DNA from: Mauremys mutica
Taxonomy: Eukaryota; Chordata; Testudines; Geoemydidae
Reading direction: 5' to 3'
Assembly: GCF_020497125.1 (NCBI RefSeq)
Contig: NC_059082.1
Coordinates: 26,372,965 to 26,436,964, forward strand
DNA: 64,000 bases
Within the stretch, counting starts at the first letter, position 1; the number at the start of each line of letters is the position of its first letter. The notes beneath the pieces were generated by a model. The model ran no database searches. It saw nothing but the letters and a program-made list of their open reading frames with translations, and had not been told where the DNA came from. The translations under genes and the position numbers were made by a program. Shown piece by piece: positions 11,351 to 23,339 of this stretch.

Positions 11351-14069
11351 ATGTTGTCTCCCCCCCACCCGTCATTTATTTGTGTTTGGCAGAGTTGAAA
11401 CAGTTTATATCTTCTGGTAGTTTAAATTAATTGCAACTCAAAGGGCTACCAAGATCCTTGGCCTGACCCAAGTGAAGTCACTGACCCAATACCAGCGGGG
11501 GGTCTTCATTGCTTTGCTTTGCTGGTTATTGCCATCATTGCACAATGAGCGCCAAATGCTAGACAACCGAGGTACAGGGAAATGAAGAATCAGGCCTCCG
11601 TGTACTTCCCAGGGGAGAGGGGGCAGGAGTGAGCCCCAAGGGAGTGTGATCTAGTGTTTCCAGACAATACCCCATTCCTTCTGAGTGGTGGGCAGGAAGA
11701 ATGTAAAGAATTGGCCTGTATTTCTGGAGAGGGATAATTAGTTAGTTTGTTTTTTAAATTATATTGAATATTTGAGTTAGTGCTATGTCTGGGTACAGGG
11801 AACACAATTAAAACCTGTCAATTTTGCTTTAAGTAAAGAGACCAGGTAATTTCACTATGTGCCCTGTTCCCTGTACGTCACTATTATTACTACAGAAAAT
11901 AACAAGAATATTGGAAATATTGAGTTAAGATTATTTAGCTCTCTAAGGTAGTTGGGAAGTTAATATTAGTGATCACTGCAGGTGTTCATGGTAATCAGCT
12001 TGTTAATATATTGAGGTATAAAAAGGTAATATTTGTGAAAGTCCCCATATAATCTAGGCCCTAAAGTTTGATACTCCAGCTGTTTACATTCTGCTAAATG
12101 AGTGTCAGTCAGGAGAGAGCAGGAGTTTGGCATTTCAGCTTTATTGATGCACCTTTGATAGGAAGGAACACCAGCTGTAACTGGAAAAAGCCCTTATGAG
12201 AGAGAAATGATGAGAAGAGAGATAGGTGGCAACACTAAAGAGCCGGAGATAGAACAATTGGAGGAAATGCCGCTATCCTAGCAGCATCCCACTATGTATT
12301 CTCAGCTTTCACCATAGTCTTTGTCTAAGCATCCTTCTTCCAGTTCTCTAAGACTTCATTGGGTATTGTTGGCTTGGAGCCAACTAAGTGTAAAAAGCTC
12401 TCAGTCCCTTTCAACAGATGCAACAGCATAAAAACTTCATCTTCCAGAGAGGGCAACAGACACCGCCTCAAACTTTGGCTATGAAGTATAAACATAACCC
12501 AACTCATTCTGGAATGCAGATCTGAAATGAGGCAACAGCAGCGCTTCTAAAATTATTGCAACGTTCATTTGTTTCAGATGAATTTTCCCTGATGCACATG
12601 GCACGATCAGACCCAACATATACACTGTTCATCTTGCTGGACTTATTTCAGAGGACAAATAGTTAAGTATGGTGTCATAACAAGGGACAAGAAATGCCTA
12701 TAACTTTCCTTTTGCATCAAGACAGTTGAATTTGCATTTGTGTTTGTTTCTACCAATATCAGTAATATCTCAAATATACAAATTTACACTTGGCCTTTGA
12801 AAGTTATTGGCATAAGAGGAGAATTGTTTTTATTTCTATTATCCTGGTGCCTTTAAACAAGTGTGTGTGTGGGGAGGGGGATAGAAATGTATTGGTTCAA
12901 GACTCCTTTTAATAAACACATTTAAATAATCACATTTAATAATCACATTTAAAAATGTGATTTAGTAAATGTTTGTCATGTGTCTAAAATGTTTAAAAAT
13001 CTGTCTTGCAACAGGGGCAGCCTCAATATATAATCCTGATGCCAGCAATAACGCTTGCTATGATCAGTAATGTGTCTAGTGACCTTAAATGGATTGTCGG
13101 TTTAATCTCAGAAGAGCAATATTTACATTCATATTAATTTTAACTCCCCCCCCCAAAAAAAACCCCTAATAAACAACTTTTATCAGAACAACCCAATGGG
13201 CCTCCATCATAAAACTGCTGTTCAGCTAAGGGTCTTGTAATCACAAACTTTGGCCCAACTCTTTGACCTCAGTGGATCCATGCCAGTTTACACCAGCTGA
13301 GGATCTGACCCAATAATGTTCTTGAAAAAGTATTTTATGCTTTGTATGGTAAATCAGCCTGTTGCTCAAAGGCAAACCAAACCTGAGCAGAAACACTTTT
13401 CTGTCTTCAGGAAACTGTGAATAGCTTTTACCCGGTGTTATTACTTAATTACATATGCATCTGCACTTTCTGGTTCTGGCTGGCACTGGATTTGGAAGTG
13501 TCAAAATAGCACCAGAAAGGCTGTCTCCTATGACTTTTGCAGCACCATCAGGAGCTGGATGTATCAGAAACCTATGGTAGTGTGATTTACAACCTTTTTT
13601 TTTTTTTTGGTAGATCTAGAGTTCTGGTAAAGGCTGGGTGATCACCAATGTAACTATACAATAACTTTACCTCACTGACCAGGTCACATGCAGTATTCAT
13701 AAAATTATTACATATCAATATTCTTAGATTATTACATAGAAGCTCCATGTCCTTCACAGTTTGATTATTAGAATAACCTCATGTCCACATATGATTAAAA
13801 AGAGGATAAATATTTGTCTACTGCTATTAGTGGGGTAGAGTGGACAAAACAAACAGTAAATGTTACTGTCATGATCTATTTAGATGAGCTAGAGAATGCT
13901 TAGTTGCCGAGCACACTCTAATGTAGTTTATAATTTGATTGCATAACTAGCTGAGGGGATGTAGCCTTGGGGTAGTACTCAAAAACAACCTCTTTTCTCA
14001 GCGGGACTCCAAATGTGAATAGCAAAGTTCAGCTTGATATGATTTGAAATAGCAAAGATATTTATCATA
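11351..14069. other. no gene seen; small old repeats
   Basis: No gene is supported. 11440-11560 and 13240-13320 carry degenerate copies of a short amniote repeat (CTGACCCAA, GAGGATCTGACCCAAT). 13145-13170 is a C-run followed by an A-run, and 13593-13608 is a T-run. The rest shows nothing recognisable. Confidence 0.4.
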
Positions 14070-14175
14070 TAGCCTGTGAATTCTCTGGGCAGGGACCATC
14101 TTCTTTATTATATGACTATCCATCACCTAACCTTTGACTGGTGTTCGTAGGCACCAACTGTAGTACAAATAACAA
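14070..14175 (+). repeat. SINE tail fragment
   Basis: GAATTCTCTGGGCAGGGACC, then CATCACCTAACC, then GTAGGCACCAACTGTAGTAC, then AATAACAATAATT correspond to the 3' tail of the MIR-like SINE family present here. The tRNA-like head and body are absent, so only the tail remains. Confidence 0.62.
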
Positions 14176-16749
14176 TAATTAACTAAACTTGAAAAGGCTG
14201 GATTTATGAGAGGAATACAAATTCAATTTTACCTGTTATGGGGCCATTAGGAGCAAGTGCAGAATGTCATAATCTACCATCCACACTTCATGTATTATTT
14301 CAGAGACAGGCTGTATTATATGGCAACTCAGATCAACTGGATTTATTTAGATACTTTTGAAAAGTTAATAGAAATCAGGTTGGTTGGCACAACTTACTGA
14401 CCCTATCAAATCATTCTTTCCTAATCTACCACAACAGGGATTGTAAAGAGAGCATAAATCTCAGGCATTTGTTTCAGTAGTTAGATATGTGGTCAAAACA
14501 AGAAGATGTTAGGGATTATTTATGTGGTAGTACAGGACAAAATTATCATTCTCTACAATTGATACGCATTCCTGATAAGGTATTAAGCACCCTCTGCTGC
14601 TGCTGGAAGTGAACATGCTCAGATGTGCATAGGTGGTTTTTAGTAGGATCTGGCTTGTGGATTTATACTTGGTTTAATTTTTTAAATAATAGTCTGAATT
14701 TATTCTGTTTGCTTGATTTACTTGAAAACCTGACAATCAGGAAATGTCACCCAAAGCTCCACATTTTTAGCTTTTACATCATCTGGACCCTTCTTTTGCT
14801 AAATCAGCTAATGCACAATTGGCTGTAGCACTGGGAACTGGGCGCGAGTCCCACCTGTGCTAAGAGCATGTGCGCTCAGTACCAGTTAACTGCTTTCATC
14901 ACCTGCATTCATGTTACAGAGAAACATCTGGATACTATTACAATTATAAAAGGTGCAGTTTTTATCCTCCGTCCAGGATTGGACTCCGATTTCACAGCCC
15001 TCCTAGAAGAGTGAAGCTCAAGTAAATACATCCTGTCCCATTTATAATTGACATATGCTTAACATCAATAAAACATAATAGATCTTTGTTAATTACATCA
15101 TCATCATCATCAACCAAAATTGAGGCAGCATTAATAAACCTTCTTGCTGAAGAGTAAAGCTTGTCAATGCAACTCTTGTCATCTGGGACAGAAAAGTAAA
15201 GATGTTGACTTCTTGGTCTTTTTTCAAGTAGCAAATAGCCTATGGAATTTTTTTTGCTGACTGAGGGAGAAGGGAGACACAAGAGGCTTGTCTGGCATGT
15301 TAAGCAAAGTGACTAGTTCTTTTGCATGTGGAATGGAGCAGTAATATAGCCCAATGCTGTTCCCACTGACGTCTGTTGTAAAACATCTATTGACTTCAGC
15401 CAGACGAAGGAGAATTGAGCCCTGGTTGCAATCTTTTGAAAGAATTCTGTCTTTCCGTTCTTTCTCTTCACATGAAAATTGGAAGGAAGATGTCCACACC
15501 TTCCAGTTTGCACATGGTAATGAGTGTTTGCCCATACAAGCAGGTGCATGCCCACTTTTCTGCTCTCACTTTGTTGTGCATACACACATGGGCATGAAGA
15601 AACAGAAGCTGGCTTGAGACAAGCCCATAGAGTCCTTCCAGCATTTACAATATAAACATATGGAAGGGGACTGGAAATAGGGACGGGAACGGCAAAAACG
15701 ATTTACCAAATTCTGAATGGAAAGGGGAATGAAGCCTCATTCACTGCATGTGCTTCCTGTCTCTTTATGATGGTATATTTGAAATGTGAGAGCCTGTTAC
15801 TTTGCCAAAGTGAACAAGGAGGCAGATATGTAACCACAATGTGAAATCCTGGAGGCGTTTTAGCTCATTTACAAATGTGTTCACACCATTTTATCAGTCA
15901 GGCATGGCTAAGCAGGTGTGCTAGTTTCCTCCTGACATTATGCTTTCCTTGTTTTCCACTTGTAGCTCAACTGTTTTCCCTGCATTTATTTATTGTTTAA
16001 TAACAATATCCATAAGACATAGGCAACTTGTTCAATACAGTACCCTGATACAATACAGTACCTTGATTATGCCTGGGTGTCCTTGTTGATTGAAGGATTA
16101 GTAGGAAGAGCAAATTATATGCTGAGAAAAGCTTGATTTTATATTGCTCCTTGAAGTGCTATGCCTAGGAAGTAGCATTTTCAGAAGTGACATCACAACA
16201 TCTCCAGTTAGCAATAACCCACCTGTGATTGCTGTGCAGCGGGGACATTACTTTCAGAAATGACTCCTTTCAGAATGAAATTGTCCAAAGGATCTGCCAG
16301 GACAGTTGGTTATAACCCCTAACATCAAATCATGAGCCTCCAAACCTTTGTGTCTCAGGTACTTCAACATTTTTATACCAGTTTGGCCAATTTTTAGTGA
16401 AGAGTGAAACATAATGGGAGCACTTAGCATGTTTTTCAAATGGAATTATTTGACGTGGGCCAGTCCCTCCTCCTGGACCACTTTCATCTCTGGTTACCCC
16501 TTGTTAAGGTTTCATACCTCTCTGTCAAACAGCTCTGTCTCTGTATCTGATGGCAGTCGTCTGTGCTAAGATGTGTTCCTCTATGCAGTCCCACCAGATT
16601 CATTTCCCTGCCTGGTTTAACTACCTTCTTCTTCTTCGTTATCTTATCCCCATCCTTATTCTTAAGGGCCACTTGTACACTGATCAGTTCAACTGTAAAT
16701 CTCATTCCAAATTTGTAAAAAATATCTTTCAGTAAACACCATCTAAATA
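14176..16749. other. no gene seen
   Basis: No gene is supported. A short (ATC)n tract lies at about 15098-15114. The open frames at 14992-15617 on both strands lack domains and splice context. The 3' part is flanking DNA of the MITE at 16750. Confidence 0.42.
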
Positions 16750-16937
16750 CACCTCTACCCTGATATAATGCGACCCGATATAACACAAATTCAGATATAA
16801 CGCGGTAAAGCAGTGCTCCGGGAGGGCAGGGCTGTGTGCTCCGGCGGATCAAAGCAAGTTCGATATAACGCGGTTTCACCTATAACGTGGTAAGATTTTT
16901 TGGCTCCCGAGGACAGTGTTATATCGGGGTAGAGGTA
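16750..16937. mobile_element. mariner-type MITE
   Basis: A 188-bp palindromic element flanked by TA at 16748-16749 and 16938-16939, the target duplication of Tc1/mariner elements. The inner edge of the left end is CTCTACCCTGATATAATGCG and the right end reads the complement as CTCTACCCCGATATAACAC. Internal GATATAACGCGG motifs repeat in both orientations. It has no coding capacity. Confidence 0.85.
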
Positions 16938-16959
16938 TATTTCTCAGGCCAGAGGAACA

Positions 16960-17520
16960 TCCTAGCTATAATGTCTTTTCCACTCTCTCCTTTCTCTGCT
17001 CAAATCTCCCAATTGCTGCCACTCCCTATAAATTTGGTCTCCTCTTTGAACTTGAAACGTAGTCCACCTCCCACATCTCTTATGTCTGTCACTCCCTCCA
17101 CCACATTGTTTATGTATGCCAGTGTCTTGACTCACTTCTGCCAAAATCCTCATCAGTGGTTGCTTTCATGTCTTCCCACCTTTGCTAATGCAAGTCCTTT
17201 CTACTTGGTTTCCCCAATTTGCAGTTTTCCAGACTCCAGCATGTGCAGAATGGTGTCGGCCAGAGTCTCACCTAAACATACAAGTACCATCTCCCACGTC
17301 CTTAAATGACTCTCCATTCAACTCACAAACCAGTTCAGAATGGCATTCCTTGTTCCAGCCTGCTGCATAGCCTGCTCCCTTTTTCCTTGCCTCCCTCGGT
17401 TCCACTAGCACAGGCCTCCTCTCTACTCTCCCAATCTTAGACACTTGGTCTCCACAACTCCTGCCATCTCAAAGATCCTTCTGTATTTCTCTGCCTCATG
17501 GATTTTCCATCTATTTTTGA
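16960..17520 (+). repeat. possible LINE fragment
   Basis: CT-rich sequence including CCAGACTCCAGCATGTGCAG, then TCCTTAAATGACTCTCCATT, resembles the reverse-transcriptase C-terminal region of old L2/CR1-clade LINEs ('ARVLTR...HWLP'-type segment). The frame is broken and composition bias could mimic this. Boundaries and clade are uncertain. Confidence 0.33.
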
Positions 17521-20500
17521 ATGGTGGGCTAGATACTCAACATTGATGTCTATACTCATTTACAACAGCTAAGAATTTGCCTCATTGTCTCTCCTTTGTC
17601 TCATAATTTCTCACTCTTGCTTGACTTTCAGTTCTTATTTCAGCTTTTTCACAGTAATGTTTAATTCTTTAAAACACTATCAGGGAGACAGAGCTGTGGA
17701 AAGAGGCAATACAAATTAAACTTGCATGTTTGAGGATGTGTGGGAGAGAAACATCTGTCTTCCATCCCATGGGAATCACATTTACTTCGAATACAGGTCT
17801 GAAAACTGGAACAGCCTTTACCCAACAATTTTATTGGGAATTCTTAAAATATCCCTAGGAAATCCTGCTGTCCTCCTTACTAGACAGAAAAGCCAACTTC
17901 ACAGCTCAGGTTAACCTGAGGAGCATTTTTAAAAGTGCTCTGTGATCCAAGACATGTATGACAGTCATTTCCTAAGTCATGTCTTTTTTAATTCATCCCT
18001 ATGAATTAGCAGGGGGATTTCAGTCGGTGTACTGAGGGTAACGATAAACCCATTCCATAGCACGAACCCAGAAATCCTAAGTAGGGGGCTTATAATTTGA
18101 TAGCATATAGGAACAGAGCCACAATACACTTGGTTGTGGGGAGGGGTTCTGTGATTTTTTTAAATGTGGTCTCTCTCTCTTTTTTTTTTTTAACTAAAAT
18201 TTAGTTACTGTCAATTATGTAATACCAACTAGTTGCAAATTATTATGCCATTAAATTGGGAAAAACCCTTTAGGACAAACACCATGAGAGAGAAATGATA
18301 TTTCACATCCTTAAGTTATTAAAGATGGCCACTGAGGACCACATGTTTGCTAGAGATGTGAGGAACATGTCATTGCTATTTACAATTCCAGGTAGTTAAT
18401 AGGAATAAATAATGAGCAGAGATGCTGAAAAGAAGAGGTGAACTAGAGAAAAACATGGATAGAGTGAGTGAATCTGGAAAGAATTCTGCAGGGAAAGGCA
18501 ATAGAAGAAAAAAATATACTGCTCTGTCATCCATGATTTCTTCTTTTCCCTCCTTTACTTGACATGATGGGACTGGTAGTGAGGCATTTTATAGAACATC
18601 TTACAACATGGTGTGAATAGAATTATGTATCACAGGGCAAGGGTGGAGTTGCCAGTAACTGCAATTTATTAGATGACTCTTGCGACAAGATGAACTTGCC
18701 ACTGCTCACCACAAACATGTGGCCAAACACTGACTTTCTTATTATACCTGCTGCTACCAACATGCATTTAGGTAAGTGCAGTTGATTCATTCCTCTTTGG
18801 GAATTTTACTTAAGGATGTCCTGAGAGGATGTTTGTAGATTCCATTGTTTGGAATATGGCATGCTGCCCACTTCTGTGTGAGCTTTTTCAGCAGGGCCTT
18901 AACACTTCTAAACAGATGTTTTAAAAAATGACTTTTTGAAATGTAATCTACATAGGTCTGACCATATTTTTTTTACCGATGTCAAACATATTGACATGTT
19001 GCACAGGGAAGATAATGTTTGGGACCTAACACTAGGAGATAATCAAGAATGTTTAGCTGAAAAATCCTGTCAACTTCCTTTACTTGTCTCTGCATGAAAT
19101 CCTTGCGGGAAGAGCCTGACCCCTTCCCCACTCCCCAGCTCCACACACAGATAGCGTCAGGAGACAAAGGCACCAGGCAAAATGAAAAGATAACTTACCT
19201 GAGACAGCACTGAGGTGGCCTCATCACTTCAAATCTGTATCCATTGATCAGGGACTTCTGCTTGAGCTCTCTGAATAAGACTAATGAGTAGAGGACATCT
19301 CTAAGTATAGTCTAATCTTGGCTATGGAATTGGTTTTCTGTTTTTCAAACTCAGAATTATTCCTCAAGCCCTGGTAATAAAGTCATTCTATACTCTTTTG
19401 ACTCCAGATTAGTGGAAGAGAGATTGTGCCCATGACGGAAACAAAACTGCTGGCAACATGTATGTTTGAATATGATTGTTGCTTAGCAGGGTTCTAGCAA
19501 AGCTTCCCTGTCCAGTGTAGGCATGTATTGTCTGTTTGAGAACCACACTATGGAACCATGTTGTAGGGTGCCTAGTGTGAAGACCTAGTGTTAGGTCTAT
19601 TTCTGAGAAACGGTGCTAGAGAGTGCTGCCAGGAACCACTGGGTTACTTGTAGCTAGTGTGCAAGCTGCCATCTTGGTCAGCACACCAGGAACCTCCAGA
19701 GTTAAAGCATGTTTCTTCAGCTTGAGCTGAAAGGCCAAGCTCTGTAGCTTGAAGCTGTAACAGACGTGCCTCCTTTATGCAATTGGTTACCTACTTCCTC
19801 TAAAGAGAGGAAGCTCTTTCTAAGCATCTGAGGCCAACAGCAGTGTGAATTCAGGCTGAGTCCCCACTTACGTGACAGCCGCCATGCTGGCTGACGCTGG
19901 CTGAGCTAGGGACCCTACTGAGTTAGAGAGATGAGTCTCTACAGCTTGAGCTATAGAGCCAGACTCGAGCTGAGACCTGTGACAGACTCATATTCTCTAT
20001 GGAGAGGAGGCAGGGGTAGGGGAGAGGAGACACATAACTTTAGCACAGTTCTGCCCTCAGTATGGACAGGGACGTACTTTGTCCTTTAGCCATTTTAATT
20101 TGAATTTTTTATTTTCAGATAATGCATTGAAATAGAGAAAGTTTGTTTCTCTGTGTGAGATGTGTCCTGAAAGGTTTATTGTCAGTACTGACTGTGGTTG
20201 AACAGTTACAATGGAAACTATTATTAGCAAATCTGTTTCCATTTGGCTGATCTGTCCACATTCGCCTTATTTGCTAAACTGTGTTTGCCAAGTACTTTCT
20301 AAGGTATCTGCAGGAGCTGTTCAACTTTTATATCTACGTCAGAGCTCATCCATTACTTCAAAGACCCAGACACTAATAATGAAATGGTTTTGTGGTCTGA
20401 CTATTGGTTCTGAGTCATATCTAACTCCTTTCCCAGTGTGGGTATTATCAGCTGTCCAACAAGATTCTTTAGTGTCTTTCACCATTCCCATCTATTTCTT

Positions 20501-20939
20501 GTGCCCTAAGGTTACCAAGATTTAATGGTCATCAGTGGAAGTTAAAGCGATTGAGAGGAATGGAGAGAAGGATGTGTAAGGTGCCTTGAATTTGCTCATC
20601 TTCCATATGAGGACTTTATTTTGGCATGTTTAAAGGGGTATGATTGAAACCCAGGGGTTGTAGACACTGTAAAGAATCAGCCATCTGAACTTTTGACACA
20701 GTCCAGTTAACCTAGGCTGTCGGACTCAAGTTGTATCTTCAGTTGATTGCTGCCATGAGTGTTGTTGCATTCTTTGTGTGTGAGGATGAACAGCTTTGGC
20801 ATAGACTCTCTGAAATGTGTGACTGAAAGAGATGCAGGCTTTTGATGGAGTGCCTCCCCTTGGTTGTGTTTGACATGGTTCCCAGAAATTGTGACCATTC
20901 TTGACAGTGTTTAAAAAGATATCATTTTAGTGTTAGATA
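17521..20939. other. no gene seen (except 19668-20000 repeat)
   Basis: No gene or RNA is supported over about 3.4 kb. A CT-run followed by a T-run lies at 18172-18192. The diverged duplicate pair at 19668-20000 is listed separately. Open frames look random. Confidence 0.42.
19668..20000 (+). repeat. diverged direct repeat pair
   Basis: Two segments, 19668-19765 and 19881-20000, share the order GCCAT(C/G)..TGG, then GAGTTA.AG, then CAGCTTGAGCT, then CAGAC. Spacing from start to start is about 213 bp. They could be remnants of tandem LTR-like units or a local duplication. No terminal structure is visible. Confidence 0.45.
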
Positions 20940-21760
20940 AGAGCCTGTTGGCCGTCTTCGTCATGGTGGACTTCTTTGTAGATTTTGATGCTACTGACCT
21001 TCATACCTTGAAGACAGGAGTCAATCAGTGGTGAAGGAATATTATATAAATCACGAAGGGGTCTGAACTTCAGTGCCCCTCAAAGATCCAATGTCATTCA
21101 ATTAACCTATGAGGCCACCAGGTGAGATCACTTCTTTACCTTGAAGTCTTATGTGTACTCTGATAATACACAGGTGTGTAACTCTTGCCCAGTAAAACCT
21201 TCATGCTACCCAGAGGAAAGCTTGTTGTTGCCAGCTGAACATCTCAATGCTACTCTACCTCAATCCTGGGAAACAGAAGCCTTTCTAGCAAGTAAAGTTT
21301 TCAGTATGAAGATGCTAATGCTATGTGTCTTCTTTAATGTGGGGATTTGGTTGTAGTGAGTCATTCTGAGAAGTTTGTCACTGCTTTTGACCATGCTCTT
21401 GTCATGCAAAACCATCTGTCAGACATTGTATCAGTGTGTGTTTCCTAGTTATACAGACTGCACCCTTACTTATCTTGTGAAATCCTTGCAACATCATCAC
21501 CAGCCTTTGCGGTTGTGAGCTCTGATCATATTATACCCACTCTGCATTCTTTCGAATGGTTGCCTATACACTGCCAGAATGACTTTAAGTTCATAATACT
21601 GATTTTTAATGTCCTTTAGCAATGTAGGTGGTGGCTATATTCAAGGCTTCCTCCTTGAGCCTCACCCTGATGTGTATTTGCGCTCTGATGCTATCCAGCA
21701 CTTAGAGATACCACCGTCATATCTTAAGTCAGCAGGTAATAGGGTTTAAATATGATTTTA
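20940..21760 (+). pseudogene. L3/L2-clade LINE reverse transcriptase relic
   Basis: A decayed non-LTR reverse transcriptase on the plus strand. Landmarks appear in the family's order. At 20970-21000 TAGATTTTGATGCTACTGAC corresponds to the FDTVDH-type motif. At 21080-21120 a degenerate PQGS segment is followed by CCTATGAGGCCACCAGGTGA. At 21156-21173 there is YSDNTQ, in the position of the catalytic YADDTQ box. At 21550-21620 a degenerate WLP-type segment follows. One catalytic aspartate has become asparagine and several stops interrupt the frames. It is clearly older than the CR1 copies. The clade (CR1-L3 versus L2) is a judgement from motif wording. Confidence 0.6.
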
Positions 21761-22509
21761 ACCATTATTAATTTTTAGAATGATTTTATTCTATTGCTCG
21801 TCAGTACTGTGCATGCTGTTGTGTTATGCAAGCTCATAGCAATGTCAAGCACAGTTACCCTGCTTTGCCATATGAATTCCAGGGTCATAGTCACTGGTTA
21901 TACTTCTGCACTGGGAAGTGGTTAATAAAGTTGCATCTCCAGGCATAAATCATTTTTTCCCAAACAATTATGGTTAATAGCTTGATAATGAGATAACAAG
22001 GTTATATGTACTTGAACGGGAGATTTTAGCAAACAGGTTGCAGTAATTTGTGGGGAATGTGATGCAGAAATAGTTGTGATATGCTAAGGGCTGAGAGAGC
22101 TCTGGGGAACTTACTTGGTCATCAAGGTCACCTTCTTCTATAACAGCCTGACAATTCTGGCTCTTCAGACCACGCAAACTTAATTAAAGCCAGTGGCGAA
22201 ATTGAAAGTAAAAGGGGAAAAAAGAATTAGGGCAATCAGAAATATTCTGTATGCTAGATCAGCTGAGCAAAGTCCAGGAAAAGAGCCTGATCCTGCTCAT
22301 TGTCTATGTATCGTGTGGTACGTAGAGAATGAGGCATGTCATGTATGAACTGTAATGACACAACATGGTGTATGGGTGAAGGGCCATCTGCAGGAGCACA
22401 GAGGAGACCAATCACTGTGGAACACCTCACTGTCCTAGTGAAGGCTCCCGCTTTTGGGGTAAGGGCTGCCATTGTGCCGGATCCTTCCCTTTCATTCAAA
22501 TCATTGCAG
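21761..22509. other. no gene seen
   Basis: No gene or recognisable repeat in about 750 bp, apart from the possible 3' end of the preceding LINE relic. Confidence 0.4.
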
Positions 22510-22716
22510 CTGTAAAGTAGAGAATCAGAGTCTTGGATTCTAGTCCCAGCTCTGCCACTGCCCTGCTGCGTGACTCTGGGCAAGTCACTCCACTTCTCTT
22601 TAGCTGTTTCTCCTCCCACCCTTTGTCCATCTTATCTATTTAGACTGCAAGCTCTTCAAGCCAGGGAGTGTCTCTTACTGTGTGTTTGTACAGTGCCTGT
22701 AATGGCCCTGACTGAC
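22510..22716 (+). repeat. MIR-like SINE with tail
   Basis: TTCTAGTCCCAGCTCTGCC, CTGCGTGACTCTGGGCAAG and TCACTCCACTTCTC are the MIR-like tRNA-derived head and body. AGACTGCAAGCTCTTCAAGC, CAGGGAGTGTCTCTTACTGT and TTTGTACAGTGCCTG are the tail typical of this turtle family. It is cut off at the Harbinger MITE starting at 22720. Confidence 0.82.
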
Positions 22717-22719
22717 TTA

Positions 22720-23014
22720 GGGTACGTCTTCACTACCCGCCGGATCGGCGGGTAGCAATCGATTTCTCAGAGTTCGATATATCGCGTCTCATCTAGACGC
22801 GATATATCGAACCCCGAACGTGCTCCTGTCGACTCCGGAACTCCACCAACGCGAATGGCGGTACGGAGTCGACATGGGGAGCCACGGACGTCGATCCCGC
22901 GTCGTGAGGACGGTAAGTAATTCGAGCTAAGGTACTTCGACTTCAGCTACGCTATTCACGTAGCTGAAGTTGCGTACCTTAGATCGACCCCCCCGCCCCA
23001 GTGTAGACCAGGCC
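22720..23014. mobile_element. PIF/Harbinger MITE
   Basis: A 295-bp element with TTA duplications at 22717-22719 and 23015-23017. The left end is GGGTACGTCTTCACTACCCG and the right end complement is GGCCTGGTCTACACTGGGG. Two internal palindromes are visible: GATATATCGCGTCT / AGACGCGATATATC (22772-22812), and CTTCAGCTACG / CGTAGCTGAAG (22940-22970). No coding capacity. The end pair matches that of the autonomous element at 38335-42547. Confidence 0.92.
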
Positions 23015-23020
23015 TTAGAT

Positions 23021-23331
23021 CAGGGGTCGGCAATCTTTCAGAAGTGGTGTGCCGAGTCTTCATTTATTCACTCTGATTTAAGGTTTCGCATGCCAGTAAT
23101 ACATTGTAACGTTTTTAGAAGGTCTCTTTCTATAAGTCTATAATATATAACTAAACTATTGTTGTATGTAAAGTAAATAAGATTTTTAAAATGTTTAAGA
23201 AGCTTCATTTAAAATTAAATTAAAATGCAGAGCCCCCCGGACCGGTGGCCAGGACCCGGGTAGTGTGAGTGCCACTGAAAATCAGCTCGCGTGCCGCCTT
23301 CAGCACGCGTGCCATAGGTTGCCTACCCCTG
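23021..23331. mobile_element. hAT MITE (CAGGGGTAGGCAACCT family), copy 2
   Basis: Same family as 1374-1684, in opposite orientation. The ends are CAGGGGTCGGCAATCTTTCA and GGTTGCCTACCCCTG. The 8-bp flanks are ccttagat (23013-23020) and acttagat (23332-23339), 7 of 8 identical and TA-centred. The left duplication includes the last two bases of the Harbinger MITE, so the hAT element came later. Confidence 0.9.
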
Positions 23332-23339
23332 ACTTAGAT

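Noticed and set aside
15098..15114. ATC run as a coding aspartate repeat (DDDD) on the minus strand
   Set aside because: It is a simple (ATC)n microsatellite in a frame with no other support.
16484..16879. 131-codon minus-strand ORF
   Set aside because: It runs into the mariner-type MITE at 16750 and has no domain; a chance frame.
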